Source: Symbiodinium sp. CCMP2592
Lineage: Eukaryota; Sar; Dinophyceae; Suessiales; Symbiodiniaceae
Assembly (NCBI GenBank): GCA_905221615.1
Contig: CAJNDT010006134.1
Location: 194,501 to 258,500, forward strand
Direction: 5' to 3'
DNA length: 64,000 nt
Part shown: piece after piece, positions 21,649 through 32,400 of the stretch
Layout: each line of letters starts with the position of its first letter
How positions within the stretch are numbered: the first letter of the stretch is position 1
Made by a program: the position numbers and the translations under genes
Notes under the pieces: generated by a model
What the model saw: only the letters and a program-made list of their open reading frames with translations
Database searches by the model: none
Told to the model about the DNA's origin: nothing

Positions 21649-23681
21649 TCATCTCCATCTTCGCGTGGTCGCAGGATCGCGGTCCCAGGGCCGGAGGTTT
21701 TCCTCTGGATACTGTTCCCTTTGCTTTCCTTTGTCCTTGCCTTTGTTTCGGCCTTTGCCGGCGGTGTAGTCGTAGTAGGAGTTGGAGTTCCAGCCTCCAT
21801 GCTGCTCACCTCCGGTTCTCTCACGCCCTTTTGAAGGTCCCTTGGCCGAAGAAGCGCTTTCACGTTCCTCCGTAGTGACAGGCGTGTCCAGGATGGAAGT
21901 ACCACCTGGAGGGAGATAGTCAGCGGCCGAAATGTGGTGTAGGGCTTCAGTACGCTTGGTCGTCGGGTTTTGCTGTCTCTCAGCCTTGGATCTGTTCAAT
22001 CTGTCCATGAAATGCGCAGGCATTTGCACACTGTGGTCCACCAGCAAGCCGATGGTATGGACTGACTGATCAGAATGAGTCAGCAGAATACCGACGGGGT
22101 CGATGTACAAGAAGTCCACCGGTCCAGTTGGCGTTGGTCGTAGCACTGAGAATTGTTGGTGTCCCGTCACCATTGGAATCACCTCGCACAGGACGTTCAG
22201 GCAACAAAAGTGCATAGCCTTCACATCTTCATCCCTTTCGCTCTTCAAGTAAGTAGTAGGGTTGAAGTTGTCCCTGCCAATTCCCATCATGTTGGCTCCC
22301 CGTGTAAGCAACGAAAGCATCTGGTTCGTCCGGAAGCGCTTCAAGGTGTAAGTCCCGTTGGGATCATACTGCTTGAGGTTCTCAGGCTCCTTGGCAAAGC
22401 GAATGATCTCCTCATCAGTCACATCCTTGCTCACACCCGTTTCCCTATCCACTGCCGCCAAAGATCCCCACTTTCCGAGCACATCATAGCGTTGGCCAAG
22501 TGCGAAACTTTCCCTCATCTGGAACAACGGCATAGTCGCCCACTTTGCGAATCCTGACCAAGCCTTGTAGATGGATCTGCATACCACGTATGCCATGTAC
22601 GAAAGAGCGGTCATGTTCGCGTCAATGCAATGGGCATTTCGCTTTCCAGAATAGTAGGATGGCTGCATGGCGGTACGTGCAAGTTGTAGCTCAGGATCGA
22701 TGTTCAAAGACTGGCCGGTAACGAAGACGGGACGACGTTCCTGTGCAATTGCTTCTGGTACTGCGTCATCAAAGTCCTCTCCAGGCTCTATGTCCATTTC
22801 TTCATCAGGTTCCTGTTCTGGATCGTCCTCCGCGATGACAGATGGTTCTGGGATTTCCTCAGGTTCCGCAACGGTCTCTACCTCCATGGCTTCCTGCTCC
22901 TCTTCGGGCGCCTCAGGCACTGCGGCTGCTGCGGCTTCCATTGTCTGAGCAATGAAGTCACTGGGGATCTCCGTAGGAGTCTCCCGTTGTGGAGAACCTT
23001 GGTAATATCCGCTCGAAACGAACTGTGACCAGCAAGACGTGCATCGGGAGAAACATGCTGGAACGATGTTGTAGCATGCCGGGCATACCCTCATTCTCCG
23101 TCCATCCTCGTCTCTGCGTAGGTCTTCGGGTCGCCAATTCTTGATGACAAACTTGATTCCTTTGTCCATGTAGTGATGCCGAACCGTGTTCTCCCTGTGG
23201 GACTCCAGGACAGTCGTGAGGTCTCGAATGATCTGCTCCTTGCTTGTGTCGTGGGGTCCAGGAGGCATCTCGCAAAGCAATTCCATGATCTTGCTTGGCG
23301 TTCGGTATCTCTCGAACTCAGGAAGCAACGGTGATGCATTGTAGTCCAACACCAGCTCTTTCTCCAACCGTTCATCGTAGATCTTTTCCACCAGAGCGAA
23401 AGAGTGTGTATCTCGAGGATCAGGGACGCAAAACCATACCTCCTTGACGAAATGGAAAGGTATCTTTCGGCCAACGATCACGATGCCGCTGTCTGTGATA
23501 CGTCCATCTTCTCGTGCAAGGTCCTGCGATGGGACATGAAGGACCGCCAATGGCATGTGCTTGGCGTCTCGTCCATGTACTCGCATCTTGGTCGTTGCGT
23601 TCCGGTGATCGAACGGCGCAAACACCCCCCAATAGCTGTGGAGTCTGCCACCTTGGTTGCCTCGGAATTGGCGCCTATGGT
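21649..23681 (-). pseudogene. Copia downstream ORF, C-terminal part (Tpt1-like domain end, zinc ribbon)
   Basis: The last about 677 codons of the long ORF whose first part is 39918-45433; the open frame is read in from the inserted element's repeat. The first about 85 residues complete a Tpt1/KptA-like fold: GRLHSYWGVF, MRVHGRDAKHMPLAVLHV, a DG-containing loop, GIVIVGRKIPFHFVKEVWF. A four-cysteine ribbon follows (CPAC about 30 codons into the next segment, then CTSC), then an acidic stretch, a cysteine/aromatic-rich region and a Gly/Lys/Arg-rich tail. No family is recognised for the last 500 residues. Direct joining to the other half leaves the frames out of step by one base, so the insertion or later decay changed the length. 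Confidence 0.65.
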
Positions 23682-23891
23682 GTACACTAGCTAGCGTATC
23701 CTCCCGCCACCTCCCTCTACACCTCCGGGGAGTACGTAGCAAGCCTAGCTTAAGCTAGCTGGCTTCACGCAGTAGCACGGACAACACGAACTTCTCTCTT
23801 TTTAGCGTTGTGGCGAAGTCCCGCGTTAGCCCGGAGAAGAACTCCCGCGTTAGCCCGGAGAAGAACTCTAGCCTTTGGCTAGCTAATCTCC
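23682..23891 (-). repeat. Terminal repeat B2 of the split-direct-repeat element
   Basis: 210 bp. Matches B1 (24136-24321) except for a 24-bp tandem duplication (CCGCGTTAGCCCGGAGAAGA plus four bases). Begins GTACACTAGCTAGCG and ends GGCTAGCTAATCTCC on the + strand. Confidence 0.95.
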
Positions 23892-23970
23892 AGGGTGGGT
23901 TGGGTGGGCACTCGAAATTTGCCCCCCAATAGCTGGGGGCCTTTCAGCACAATGGCCACGGAGTAGCACT

Positions 23971-24135
23971 GCTTCACCGGCCATGTGCAGACACTCTAGC
24001 AAACAGACAAGCTTCGTTCTGTTTAGCTTCAGAGGAAAACCCCTTCGACGTTTTCTAGCGAAACACCTTCGATGTTTCCCAAAGGGATACTGGCGCTAGC
24101 ATACACTGTCGTACCTCGTCCCTCGGCACGAGTGC
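23971..24135 (-). repeat. Internal repeat A2
   Basis: 165 bp, matching A1 at 39753-39917 with no difference seen. Begins GCTTCACCGGCCATG and ends CTCGGCACGAGTGC on the + strand. Confidence 0.95.
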
Positions 24136-24321
24136 GTACACTAGCTAGCGTATCCTCCCGCCACCTCCCTCTACACCTCCGGGGAGTACGTAGCAAGCCT
24201 AGCTTAAGCTAGCTGGCTTCACGCAGTAGCACGGACAACACGAACTTCTCTCTTTTTAGCGTTGTGGCGAAGTCCCGCGTTAGCCCGGAGAAGAACTCTA
24301 GCCTTTGGCTAGCTAATCTCC
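24136..24321 (-). repeat. Internal repeat B1
   Basis: 186 bp copy of B2, lying directly between the RNase H end (24338) and A2. Confidence 0.95.
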
Positions 24322-24337
24322 TTGCGCAGCCGTAGGG

Positions 24338-24676
24338 CTACCAGGGACCTAGCTTACGGGCCTTCTTAGCGAACCTCGGAGCCTTCGGCTCTCCGGTCCT
24401 TTTCCTCACTCCTAGCTCTTGGAAGTAGCTAGCCGAGTGTTCGAGGAGACGGCCCAGCACGCGCCACTCTAGCTTCCCCCCCTCCAGGTTCACCCTGAAG
24501 TCCGGGGAGAAACTAGCGAAGTTCTCGTTCGTGAGGTCGTCCGCTAGCTGGTTCAGATCCCTGCGGATCCACTGTAGCTGAAGCTCACAGTTCTTAGCGG
24601 AGAGTTCCTCTGCTAGCTCCATCAACACCAGGGTCGACGGGAACTTCGTCGTCATAGCCTTCTTCAGTAGCGCTTC
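24338..24676 (-). pseudogene. RNase H C-terminus of the split-direct-repeat element, cut off by the LINE
   Basis: After the LINE target copy the frame reads EALLKKAMTTKFPSTLVLME, then LQLQWIRRDLNQLADDLTN and ends KKARKLGPW. It continues the protein that stops making sense at 35460 (TDNQSNEALLK), so the two pieces are halves of one RNase H. The QWIRRDLNQLADDL segment matches the end of DIRS-type RNase H, where an aspartate and ADxL stretch are typical. About 110 codons. It cannot be translated with the first part while the LINE is present. Confidence 0.8.
24661..24676. repeat. LINE target-site duplication, left copy
   Basis: TCTTCAGTAGCGCTTC, identical to 35460-35475. Removing one copy and the LINE restores the RNase H frame. 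Confidence 0.95.
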
Positions 24677-24682
24677 TTTTTT
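24677..24682 (-). other. LINE 3' end, A6 tail
   Basis: Six T on the + strand directly after the target copy, read as AAAAAA at the element's 3' end; a short tail typical of target-primed reverse transcription. Confidence 0.75.
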
Positions 24683-25473
24683 GCTTGTTGAGTGCTCGCG
24701 CCGCCTGTGTAGGCACAAACGACGTGTCAGAGGTCTCAAGCAGGGACGTGAACTACAGAACTGTACCACACAAGCTCACGTAACACTAAGTGGTGCATTC
24801 CCGGCGGTAGCCGAAGTCCTTCGCTGGGGTTAGCACTCTGGTGACAAACTTTCCGCCGTGCAAACAGTTGTACACCGCACAACAGGAAAGTATCAATCTA
24901 CAAGTCAACGACCGGAGGGCTCGGGGTGTACAGTAGAGCCTCCTCAGGACACGGGCAAGCAGGCCCAGGATCCAAGTCGGACTAGTCACTTTACAGAAAA
25001 CGTAGTACAAAGGTGCTTACAGACCTTAAACGGAGCCAAAAGCACAAGTGCAGCTCCTAAACTCAACGTGCCTTACACTCAGATGTACAGGGTCCAAATG
25101 AAGGCACAGGCAAAGCCCCACACTTATTTACAAGAACTGTACACGAAGCGAGCAGTCAGGTTTCACGACGACGTTCGAACTCAGGTGACGTCGCTGCAGC
25201 CCAGACAGCAGCCCAGGTCACAGCGGCTCGAAGAAGCAGCTCAGCGGCCCACCATTGCCAGCAGCACCAGCCCAGAAGTGAGTCTCGAAGCAGCAGCACA
25301 GCTGCTGTAAGCGCTAGCAGCTCCAGCCCCGAAGAGTCACAGAAAGTCCAGCCTTCTAGCGAAGAAGAGCTCCGGCGACCCTCAAGCTGACAAAGAGGCA
25401 CTCGCAGCAGGCCAGAAGCCGTGCAAGTACCTTTCCACGCAAGCGGGCGGGGGAACCAGGACTAAACCCTAAA
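24683..25473 (-). other. LINE 3' untranslated region
   Basis: About 790 bases between the ORF2 stop and the A tail. Rich in GCTGCTG/CAGCAGC steps near 25190-25330. No domain-bearing frame. Confidence 0.6.
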
Positions 25474-28400
25474 CTAGGCCCCTTGGGGGAGGCCTTGTGC
25501 GGCAGTCAGGCATCGACGGACCTCCCGAGGAAGGGTCCTGATACCTTTGAGGTGTTCGTGCAATCGCTCCGCAGCCTTAGCCGAAGCACGAACAGCAGTC
25601 ACCTCCCACTCCTTTGCAGTAGCAGCCTCAGCATACCACTTTTCACGAAGCGATCCCCGCAGGCGCCTGGCAACACAAGCCTTGGCGGCTTTATCCGCCG
25701 CTGAGTTCAGGGATCTAAGGTGATCAGCAGTCAGGGCGGGGTGCTCCGGCCGCCAATTCAGATGTCTCTCGTGAGCAGGGACCCACAAGAATGTCAATGT
25801 GATGCCTTGGGCTCGAACAGCAGTTGCAAGGGACGATAAACGTGCCCCAAACAGGGGCATCGCCTGGCAATTAAAACGAGCTTTCAGCGCCGCTGTGCAG
25901 TCGGCTGCGACAAAGACGTGGCCTCTAGAGCCTCGTTGGGCCGCCAACAGCACAGCCTCAAGAGTGAGTCTTAAACCGCACATCTCTGCTCTGAAGGAGG
26001 ACTGATCTTCCGCGTTATCAGCTCCAGCGAAGACTTGATCAGGTCTGTTGACGACCGCCGCATGCGCCGCGATTCCATTTTTGGCAGAGCCATCCGTGGC
26101 AATGACGATGTGATCAGCACACTGCAGCTCGGTCACTATGGTCTCGGCAAGCTCCTCAGTGAGTCCAGTGATGTCAACAGCCGGAGGCGGCGGAGGCTGT
26201 TCTGAAACATGTTTGGATAGGAGGCGCTCCTCCCCACGATGCTGTGGTTGGCTCAACCCATTGCGGAGGTCACTAGTTTTGGGACACACCCACAAAAGAT
26301 GCGAGCGACTCGGCCTTACATCCCCACACATGCAGTTGCAGCGCTCAGCTATTGCCTCCTGCGGGGCGGCAGCATTGTAAAACCATGTTGTGCCTCCTGA
26401 AAGGAAAGCAGCGCGGCGGTTATACTCAGAAGAACGATCATTAAGGATTATTCTGTGACCCTGAAACGTTACCCTATATCCCGGCGGGGGACTCGGGAGA
26501 TCTAAGCCTTGCGCAAGATTTGGTTCTGTAGGTCTGTGCAACGATTTGGCAATTCGACGGCACCTCGACAGAAACTGCCCTCTATAAAAATCCTCCAGCC
26601 ACCCTTTCAAGACCGAAAAACTTTCAAAGCCAACACAAACTTTGCGGAGGCCTCCATTGGCATCTCTCCGGAAAATGGTGTCGGCTCGGGCATTTGTCCA
26701 CCACCCTGTCTTGTGCAGAAGATCACCAAACTGAGGCAGGTGACAGATCCAGGTTGCTGGCATTGCGGTTAACGGCAATAGTTCATGCCACACTGGCGGT
26801 TTGGCAATCCACCGCCAAGCCAACTTGCACAATCCAAGATCCAAGGCAAATTCAGGTTCAAGGCCCCAGCCCAGGAGCTCATAGAAGGCAACAGTTGCAG
26901 TGTCGCCTCCATACCCTCCGCTGAAGAGGTGACGAACCTCCGATCTAACAGCATCCAGGTCCTGTCGCGAAGGCCTGGCGAAACCTGAGGCCCATGCCAG
27001 ACACGGAATGACAAGAGATCTGACCAACATTATGCGTGCTCTCGTGGTGGCCTGAGTCCATTTAAGAAGTCGAAGCCTCAGAACAGCTTTGCGCAGTGAG
27101 AACTTGGGCAAGGCTCCGGAGCCGTCAAACGCAAAGCTAACACCTAAAAGGTCAAGTGTGTTGCAGGTCAGAAATTGCCATCGTCTTGCAAGATTCTGCG
27201 TTCCCTCATCATGTGTAGCAGCTGCGATGTAGCACTTGCCCGCAGAGAGCCGGAGCGAAAAGGCATCATCAAAAGCAGCACTGGCATAGAGGGCTTGTTC
27301 AAGATCTTCTAGCGACCCCGATGGCTCCAACACAAGGGTCCGATCATCCATGAAGATTTGCACACCTACGTGGCTACACGATGCTTTCAGAAAGGCGCTC
27401 CAACAATGCGACAAGGCAGCTGCAGCGATCGGGCTGAGCGGGCATCCCTGGGCAAATCCCGACTTAACTACGTGACAACCTTCATCAAAGGAGCCCTCGA
27501 AGCAAAAATACCGTGAGGCCTTGCCATAAAAGGAATCCAAGAGGGGCGCAAGTTGGAGTGGCGCACCCAGTTGTTTGAACACCTTATTCATTGCCGGCAT
27601 GCTCATTGCATCAAAGTATCCTGCAATATCAAGTAGTGCAGCTGTCCGCGTGCCACGATGCAATGCTGCCTGAATTTGGGTCAACACATCGCAAATGGAT
27701 CGGCCAGCAATGCCTCCGTGGTCACTTTCAGTGGCCCATTCGGGCGTCCATTGTCTGAGTGCTTTGGCGACGATTTTTGCGCCAATGCGCCAGATCACCT
27801 GGGTAAGGGTGATTGGTCTGGTCGCTGGCCCGCCTTTCTTTTTGACAAGCACGACCTTAGCCGAGCGCCATAACTCAGGCACAACACCTCGATCCCAGAC
27901 CTCCTGCCATAGTGCAGCTACATGTGCCCACCAACCGATTGGCATTCTACGTAGGTCTCGCCCAAACCAGCCATCGGGACCTGCAGCCTTATCGGCTATG
28001 GAAGCCGACACTGCGCGAAGTTCCTCGGCTTCAAATTTTAAGTTGAGAACCGTCTGCGGCACCTCAGGTACCTTCCGCAAAATGCAATCGATGGCCTCGT
28101 GCTTTGGTTGTGGCTCCGCTTGCCATTTGGCGATCCATTCCTTGGTCTGGTCACGTACCACGACCGACGGGTGTACGGGGCCAGCTTGGTCAGCCGAGGC
28201 AATGTCTAGCGAGCCTTTTTCAAACTCAAGTTGAGCATCGGCACGGGTTTTGACAAAAGTGCGTTGCTTTCCGCTGTCATCCCTGAGGAGTTCCTTCCAG
28301 TTGGCTCGTATGGCCTTTGCTTCCTGGTCCTGACACTCAAGGAGTCGTCTGTCGACGAACGAAGCAAGCTCGTTAAAGTCTGAGCGAACCCAAGGGAGAT

Positions 28401-29382
28401 CAGAAACAAAACGGCGGGCCCGTGGAAGGGACTTCACAACCTTTTGTGCAGTCTGAGGGTCACCGGTTTCAAGAACAACAGCAAGTTGGCGCTGGAGCTT
28501 TGTCAGTGTTTTAACTGTAGCCGAGCCCTGAAGAGCAGGATGAGCCTGATGTTCCATGCGGCGAGGCATCCACGACTGATGTCTGGGTAGGGCCTCGGCT
28601 CTATCGTGGCAGAGACATGTCTCCGCACACGCCGAAAGGAAATTCCAGGCGTGGTCGAGCTGTCCATTATTGAGGGCCTCACGAAACGGGGCACAATCGA
28701 TGGATGCAAACGCTGCAGCGACATCCTCCAAAGGCTGATCGTGTGGGGATCGCCTCAGCGGACCCACATGGAAGTCAGGCACATTTAAAGGGATCTGATA
28801 GCCTACCGATGCGTGATCGGAGAACTCTGGATTGAAGTGCATGATAGCATCCGCCGCAATCGACCAGTGGCATAAGCCGAAATCTATGCGGCGCTTGCGT
28901 CCTGGCCCCGTGGCCGGAAGTGGGGCTCCTTGGGCCGCATCATCCAAGGAGTTTACGGCACCGCTGGCCCGAGCTTCGCCCACAATGGCCTCGTGGGGCT
29001 CTAGATTGAAATCACCGGCGACGATAAACGGCAAATTGCTGTGACAACAGATCGCCAATATGTCCTCTGTCTGCGCAGAGGCGGCCTGTGGATTGCCGGA
29101 TTGCGCATAAATAGCAGCAATCAAAACTTGCTTAACTTCGGAGTCATTCTGAAAATCAAAAATGCCAGCGGCGCATCTTGACGAAGCAAAGCCCTCTGCC
29201 ACCTGAAGACTCCTAAACGTCACCCTGCTAACCAAGGCAACCCTTGAATCTCCAGGACCTTCCGGCACAGACAATGAAACCTGGTATCCTCGCCGCTTCC
29301 AAGCCTTAATAAAGCCTGGTGCCGACGATTGGTTGATATCGGCCTCTGCCACCGTGCAGACCTGCAACTGATGGCAGTCCAT
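25474..29382 (-). CDS. LINE ORF2: endonuclease / reverse transcriptase / RNase H
   Basis: 1302 codons. Residues 1 to about 200 form an exonuclease-endonuclease-phosphatase (APE-type) domain: VAEADINQSS, AGDFNLEP near 122 and the closing SDHASVGY near 190. The reverse transcriptase spans about 500-830, with WRSAKVVLVKKKGG, ALLDIAGYFDAM, GFAQGCPLSP near 640 and FMDD near 676 as catalytic motif. A cysteine-rich segment CNCMCGDVRPSRSHLLWVC lies near 1010, as in many LINEs. RNase H at about 1095-1240 shows ATDGSAKNG, RAEMCGL, AADCTAAL and NSAADKAAKA. These activities nick the target, prime and copy the RNA, and remove it. Start chosen at the first ATG (MDCHQLQVC). Confidence 0.92.
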   Translation of the reverse strand: MDCHQLQVCTVAEADINQSSAPGFIKAWKRRGYQVSLSVPEGPGDSRVALVSRVTFRSLQVAEGFASSRCAAGIFDFQNDSEVKQVLIAAIYAQSGNPQAASAQTEDILAICCHSNLPFIVAGDFNLEPHEAIVGEARASGAVNSLDDAAQGAPLPATGPGRKRRIDFGLCHWSIAADAIMHFNPEFSDHASVGYQIPLNVPDFHVGPLRRSPHDQPLEDVAAAFASIDCAPFREALNNGQLDHAWNFLSACAETCLCHDRAEALPRHQSWMPRRMEHQAHPALQGSATVKTLTKLQRQLAVVLETGDPQTAQKVVKSLPRARRFVSDLPWVRSDFNELASFVDRRLLECQDQEAKAIRANWKELLRDDSGKQRTFVKTRADAQLEFEKGSLDIASADQAGPVHPSVVVRDQTKEWIAKWQAEPQPKHEAIDCILRKVPEVPQTVLNLKFEAEELRAVSASIADKAAGPDGWFGRDLRRMPIGWWAHVAALWQEVWDRGVVPELWRSAKVVLVKKKGGPATRPITLTQVIWRIGAKIVAKALRQWTPEWATESDHGGIAGRSICDVLTQIQAALHRGTRTAALLDIAGYFDAMSMPAMNKVFKQLGAPLQLAPLLDSFYGKASRYFCFEGSFDEGCHVVKSGFAQGCPLSPIAAAALSHCWSAFLKASCSHVGVQIFMDDRTLVLEPSGSLEDLEQALYASAAFDDAFSLRLSAGKCYIAAATHDEGTQNLARRWQFLTCNTLDLLGVSFAFDGSGALPKFSLRKAVLRLRLLKWTQATTRARIMLVRSLVIPCLAWASGFARPSRQDLDAVRSEVRHLFSGGYGGDTATVAFYELLGWGLEPEFALDLGLCKLAWRWIAKPPVWHELLPLTAMPATWICHLPQFGDLLHKTGWWTNARADTIFRRDANGGLRKVCVGFESFSVLKGWLEDFYRGQFLSRCRRIAKSLHRPTEPNLAQGLDLPSPPPGYRVTFQGHRIILNDRSSEYNRRAAFLSGGTTWFYNAAAPQEAIAERCNCMCGDVRPSRSHLLWVCPKTSDLRNGLSQPQHRGEERLLSKHVSEQPPPPPAVDITGLTEELAETIVTELQCADHIVIATDGSAKNGIAAHAAVVNRPDQVFAGADNAEDQSSFRAEMCGLRLTLEAVLLAAQRGSRGHVFVAADCTAALKARFNCQAMPLFGARLSSLATAVRAQGITLTFLWVPAHERHLNWRPEHPALTADHLRSLNSAADKAAKACVARRLRGSLREKWYAEAATAKEWEVTAVRASAKAAERLHEHLKGIRTLPREVRRCLTAAQGLPQGA

Positions 29383-29444
29383 AAAGTTAGCTAGTGCATC
29401 GACAGAAGAAATGCCTTTACCAGCAAGGTTTACAGTTGCAACTC

Positions 29445-32400
29445 TCAGGAAAACGGCAAATTGAAAATATCTCGGGCCTGTTGGAGCAATTTGCTCTCAC
29501 GCTGCTTCTTCCCTCCGGGGGGCGTGTTTTTGCCATGAGCCTTGGCAAGCGCGTCAATGGCCTTGACACGGCGCTTGGCTTTCTTTTGGGCGGTCTCCTT
29601 GTTACACAGTCCCCTTTTGGCGTGGGAAAGGGCATCCCCAGAGGTGCGAAAGGGACCGCAGCAGTTCAGACACATCCATCCAAAAGATGCCGCAAGACCA
29701 CCTTGAGCCTTAAAGGTTTTGGAAGGCGCTGCCCTTGGCCAGCAGAACAGTCTGAAACCCTCAAGGTCAGTGCCCTTGGCTTTGCTAAGGCGCTTGATGC
29801 ACTCGCGACCCCTTCGTGTGACGGCCGCCTTCTCAATGGTGCTGGCACGGTCGAGGGCTTTGAACTTTTTCCAGGAAGTATCAGGATGTGCTTGTGTGCA
29901 GTGGGCCCGCTTGTCAGCAGTGACAGCGTCTGCACTTTTTGAAAAAGCATCCTGCGCGACAATCCCGAAATTGCAAATCGGGCACTTCCAGTGAAGCGTC
30001 TGGCCTCGGCCTGCACGAATCAAAGAAGGCTGCCGCCGACCATGCAACACGCCTGAAGGTACCTGACCAGGGTGATGGGCTTTGTAATGGCTATAAAGCA
30101 TGGTCTTGCGGGCAATGGCATTTTTTGCGGTGGCCCTAAAGGGGCACAAAGGACAGACAACCGCAGTCTTACGATCGAGACACAGCCCCGCACGGCCCCA
30201 GTACCTGATTTGGCGGTCGGTTGGTGGTTGAGGGCCGGTGAAGAGTTCTCCATCATGCTGATCGTGGCTTGCAACCGCCGTCGTCTCAGAGGCAGCGGGG
30301 AGCACGGACACATCCTCACTCCTGCCTTGATCAGCAGGGGATCCGGGCTCTGTCCAAACTGATCCTTGGCCCGAGCTGATGGTGACCTGGGCCTTTGTCC
30401 AGACCGACTTGTGACTGCACGAGCGCTGTGAAGGCAATGTCCAGACCGAGTGCTTCGAAGCAGCAGCGCTGGTTCCAACAGAGGATGTTTTGCCACCCCC
30501 TCTCATGGGCACCTTAGGCGGGGCAGTAACAACATCGCGCAGTTCCTGCGGCAATTTATCTACTGGCCGGAGCCACTCATAATGGCTGCCATTAAAAACC
30601 AATACTACAACCCTTTTGCGCTGCTGAACGTGGACAGCGCACACCTCGAGGTCGGGCGACCGGGGATAAATGACGAATTTAACGTCAAAAATGCGCCCTA
30701 GCGCGGCGAGTTCTAGATGGCCTGACCATGTCCCGACCTCCGCTATAGCATTGATATACTCTGTAAACGAACTGGCAGGAGCCTTGTTCGGCATCTCTCT
30801 ATCCCAAGCAAGTTCGTACCGCTCTTTGTGTTTAGTGAAGTGTTGTGCAACTTTGGCGCGTAACACACTATGCGGTTCTGGCTTAGTCTTGAGAACATGA
30901 GCTAAGGCCGAGGATGCAGCATGGAAAAGGCAATTACCGTCGGTCGGGGCGCTTTCTTGCACCATGCCTTTGGGAAGGTCCCGGGTTTCAGTGCACGTGC
31001 GTTTTGCGGTGCTCGTGCCTTTGCTCGGGGAGCCCCTTTTTGCATCTTTCTCATCCTTGGCCTCTTTAGCTTCCTGAGCAGCCTCCTTTGAGTTGGCCGA
31101 TTTCATGGCAGCGTCATCCTCCGGCTGATTTTCGTCCTCGTCCGGCTGAACAACTTGTGCAACCTTGGTGGTGTCCCCAAAGGGGTCACGCGGAGGCAAC
31201 AGCGACCAGGAGCCATTCGTTCTGATGGTTTGGGCTTGGGGTCTTGCACGGACCGGCGCCCATCTGCACCACATAATTTCAGTCTGGTCCCCATCATCAA
31301 AAGGAAGGGCAACGACATCGTGATCAGTGGTGTGAGCAGCTTTGAAAAAGAAGTTGATTCCCTTACGCGTGCGCTGCTGGCGAGTCATGGTCACTTCTGC
31401 AAAGATGCTCGATACAGCCTCGAGAGCCTGGGCCGCACTCCAGTCGAAGGGGGCATGCTCAAGCATCCACATCCTGGTGATGGCCTGATTAGCATCCCTA
31501 GCAACCCGTTTCCCCAAACCCCTCCGGCCGACTATGATGCCATAAGGGGCTTCGACAGTCCTGACCCGTTGCAGGAAGTCAAGATCACTTTCCTTGGGCT
31601 CTTTCTCAGCCCACTGCACAACAAATGAAGGGAAAGATATCCATCTCGGTGGGTCGATAAATATGCCGTCCCTCCCACTCAATGCAACGAAGGCTGTAAC
31701 GTCGGCCTCGGGGACTCTAAAAAGGGCGTAAACCTTATGATCTTCCCCCTGTGCTTGCTCCTTGGCCCATCCCCAACTGTCCTGCACTTTCATATGTTGC
31801 TGCGCAACCCAAGTGTGGAAAGCTCGCTGGGGACTTGCTATCACATCTTTCCAGGTGGCCTTGGAAACATACCTCTTATAAATCCTCACATACAAGACTG
31901 CTGTTTTCGCCGGCATGACTTTTTGAGCCCTGGCAGCAGCTACCTTTGGGCCCGGCAGGTCAATTCCAGCCGTGCTGATGTGATGGAAATGGACCTGCTT
32001 GAACACACAGCTGTTCCCTATGGCACCAGGACAGCGAGCTGAGGCATCAGGGTGATCAGGAGTGACCGCAACGACCCCATGAGGTCGCTTGGATCCAAGA
32101 AGCAAGGTTGCCAAGAGGTCGGCCTGCCCTGGCCCACAAAGTACGACAGCTTTGTAAACGCCAGTGGTTTTTTCCAGCTCATCTGCGACAGCATCGAAGT
32201 TGACGGCAGGGGCCGTCCAATCCGAGGACCGAAGGCTCCACGAAGCCTGCGGTTTTCTGCGGTCTACGGTCTGCCATTCATCGGTTGGCTGCGCTTCGGC
32301 TGCTCTTGGCTGGTCTTTGCCTTTAGCACCGTCGCCTTTGCCACGGCCGTTGCCAACCTCAGCGGGCTTGCCACCTTCCTTGCCACGACCTTTGCCTACA

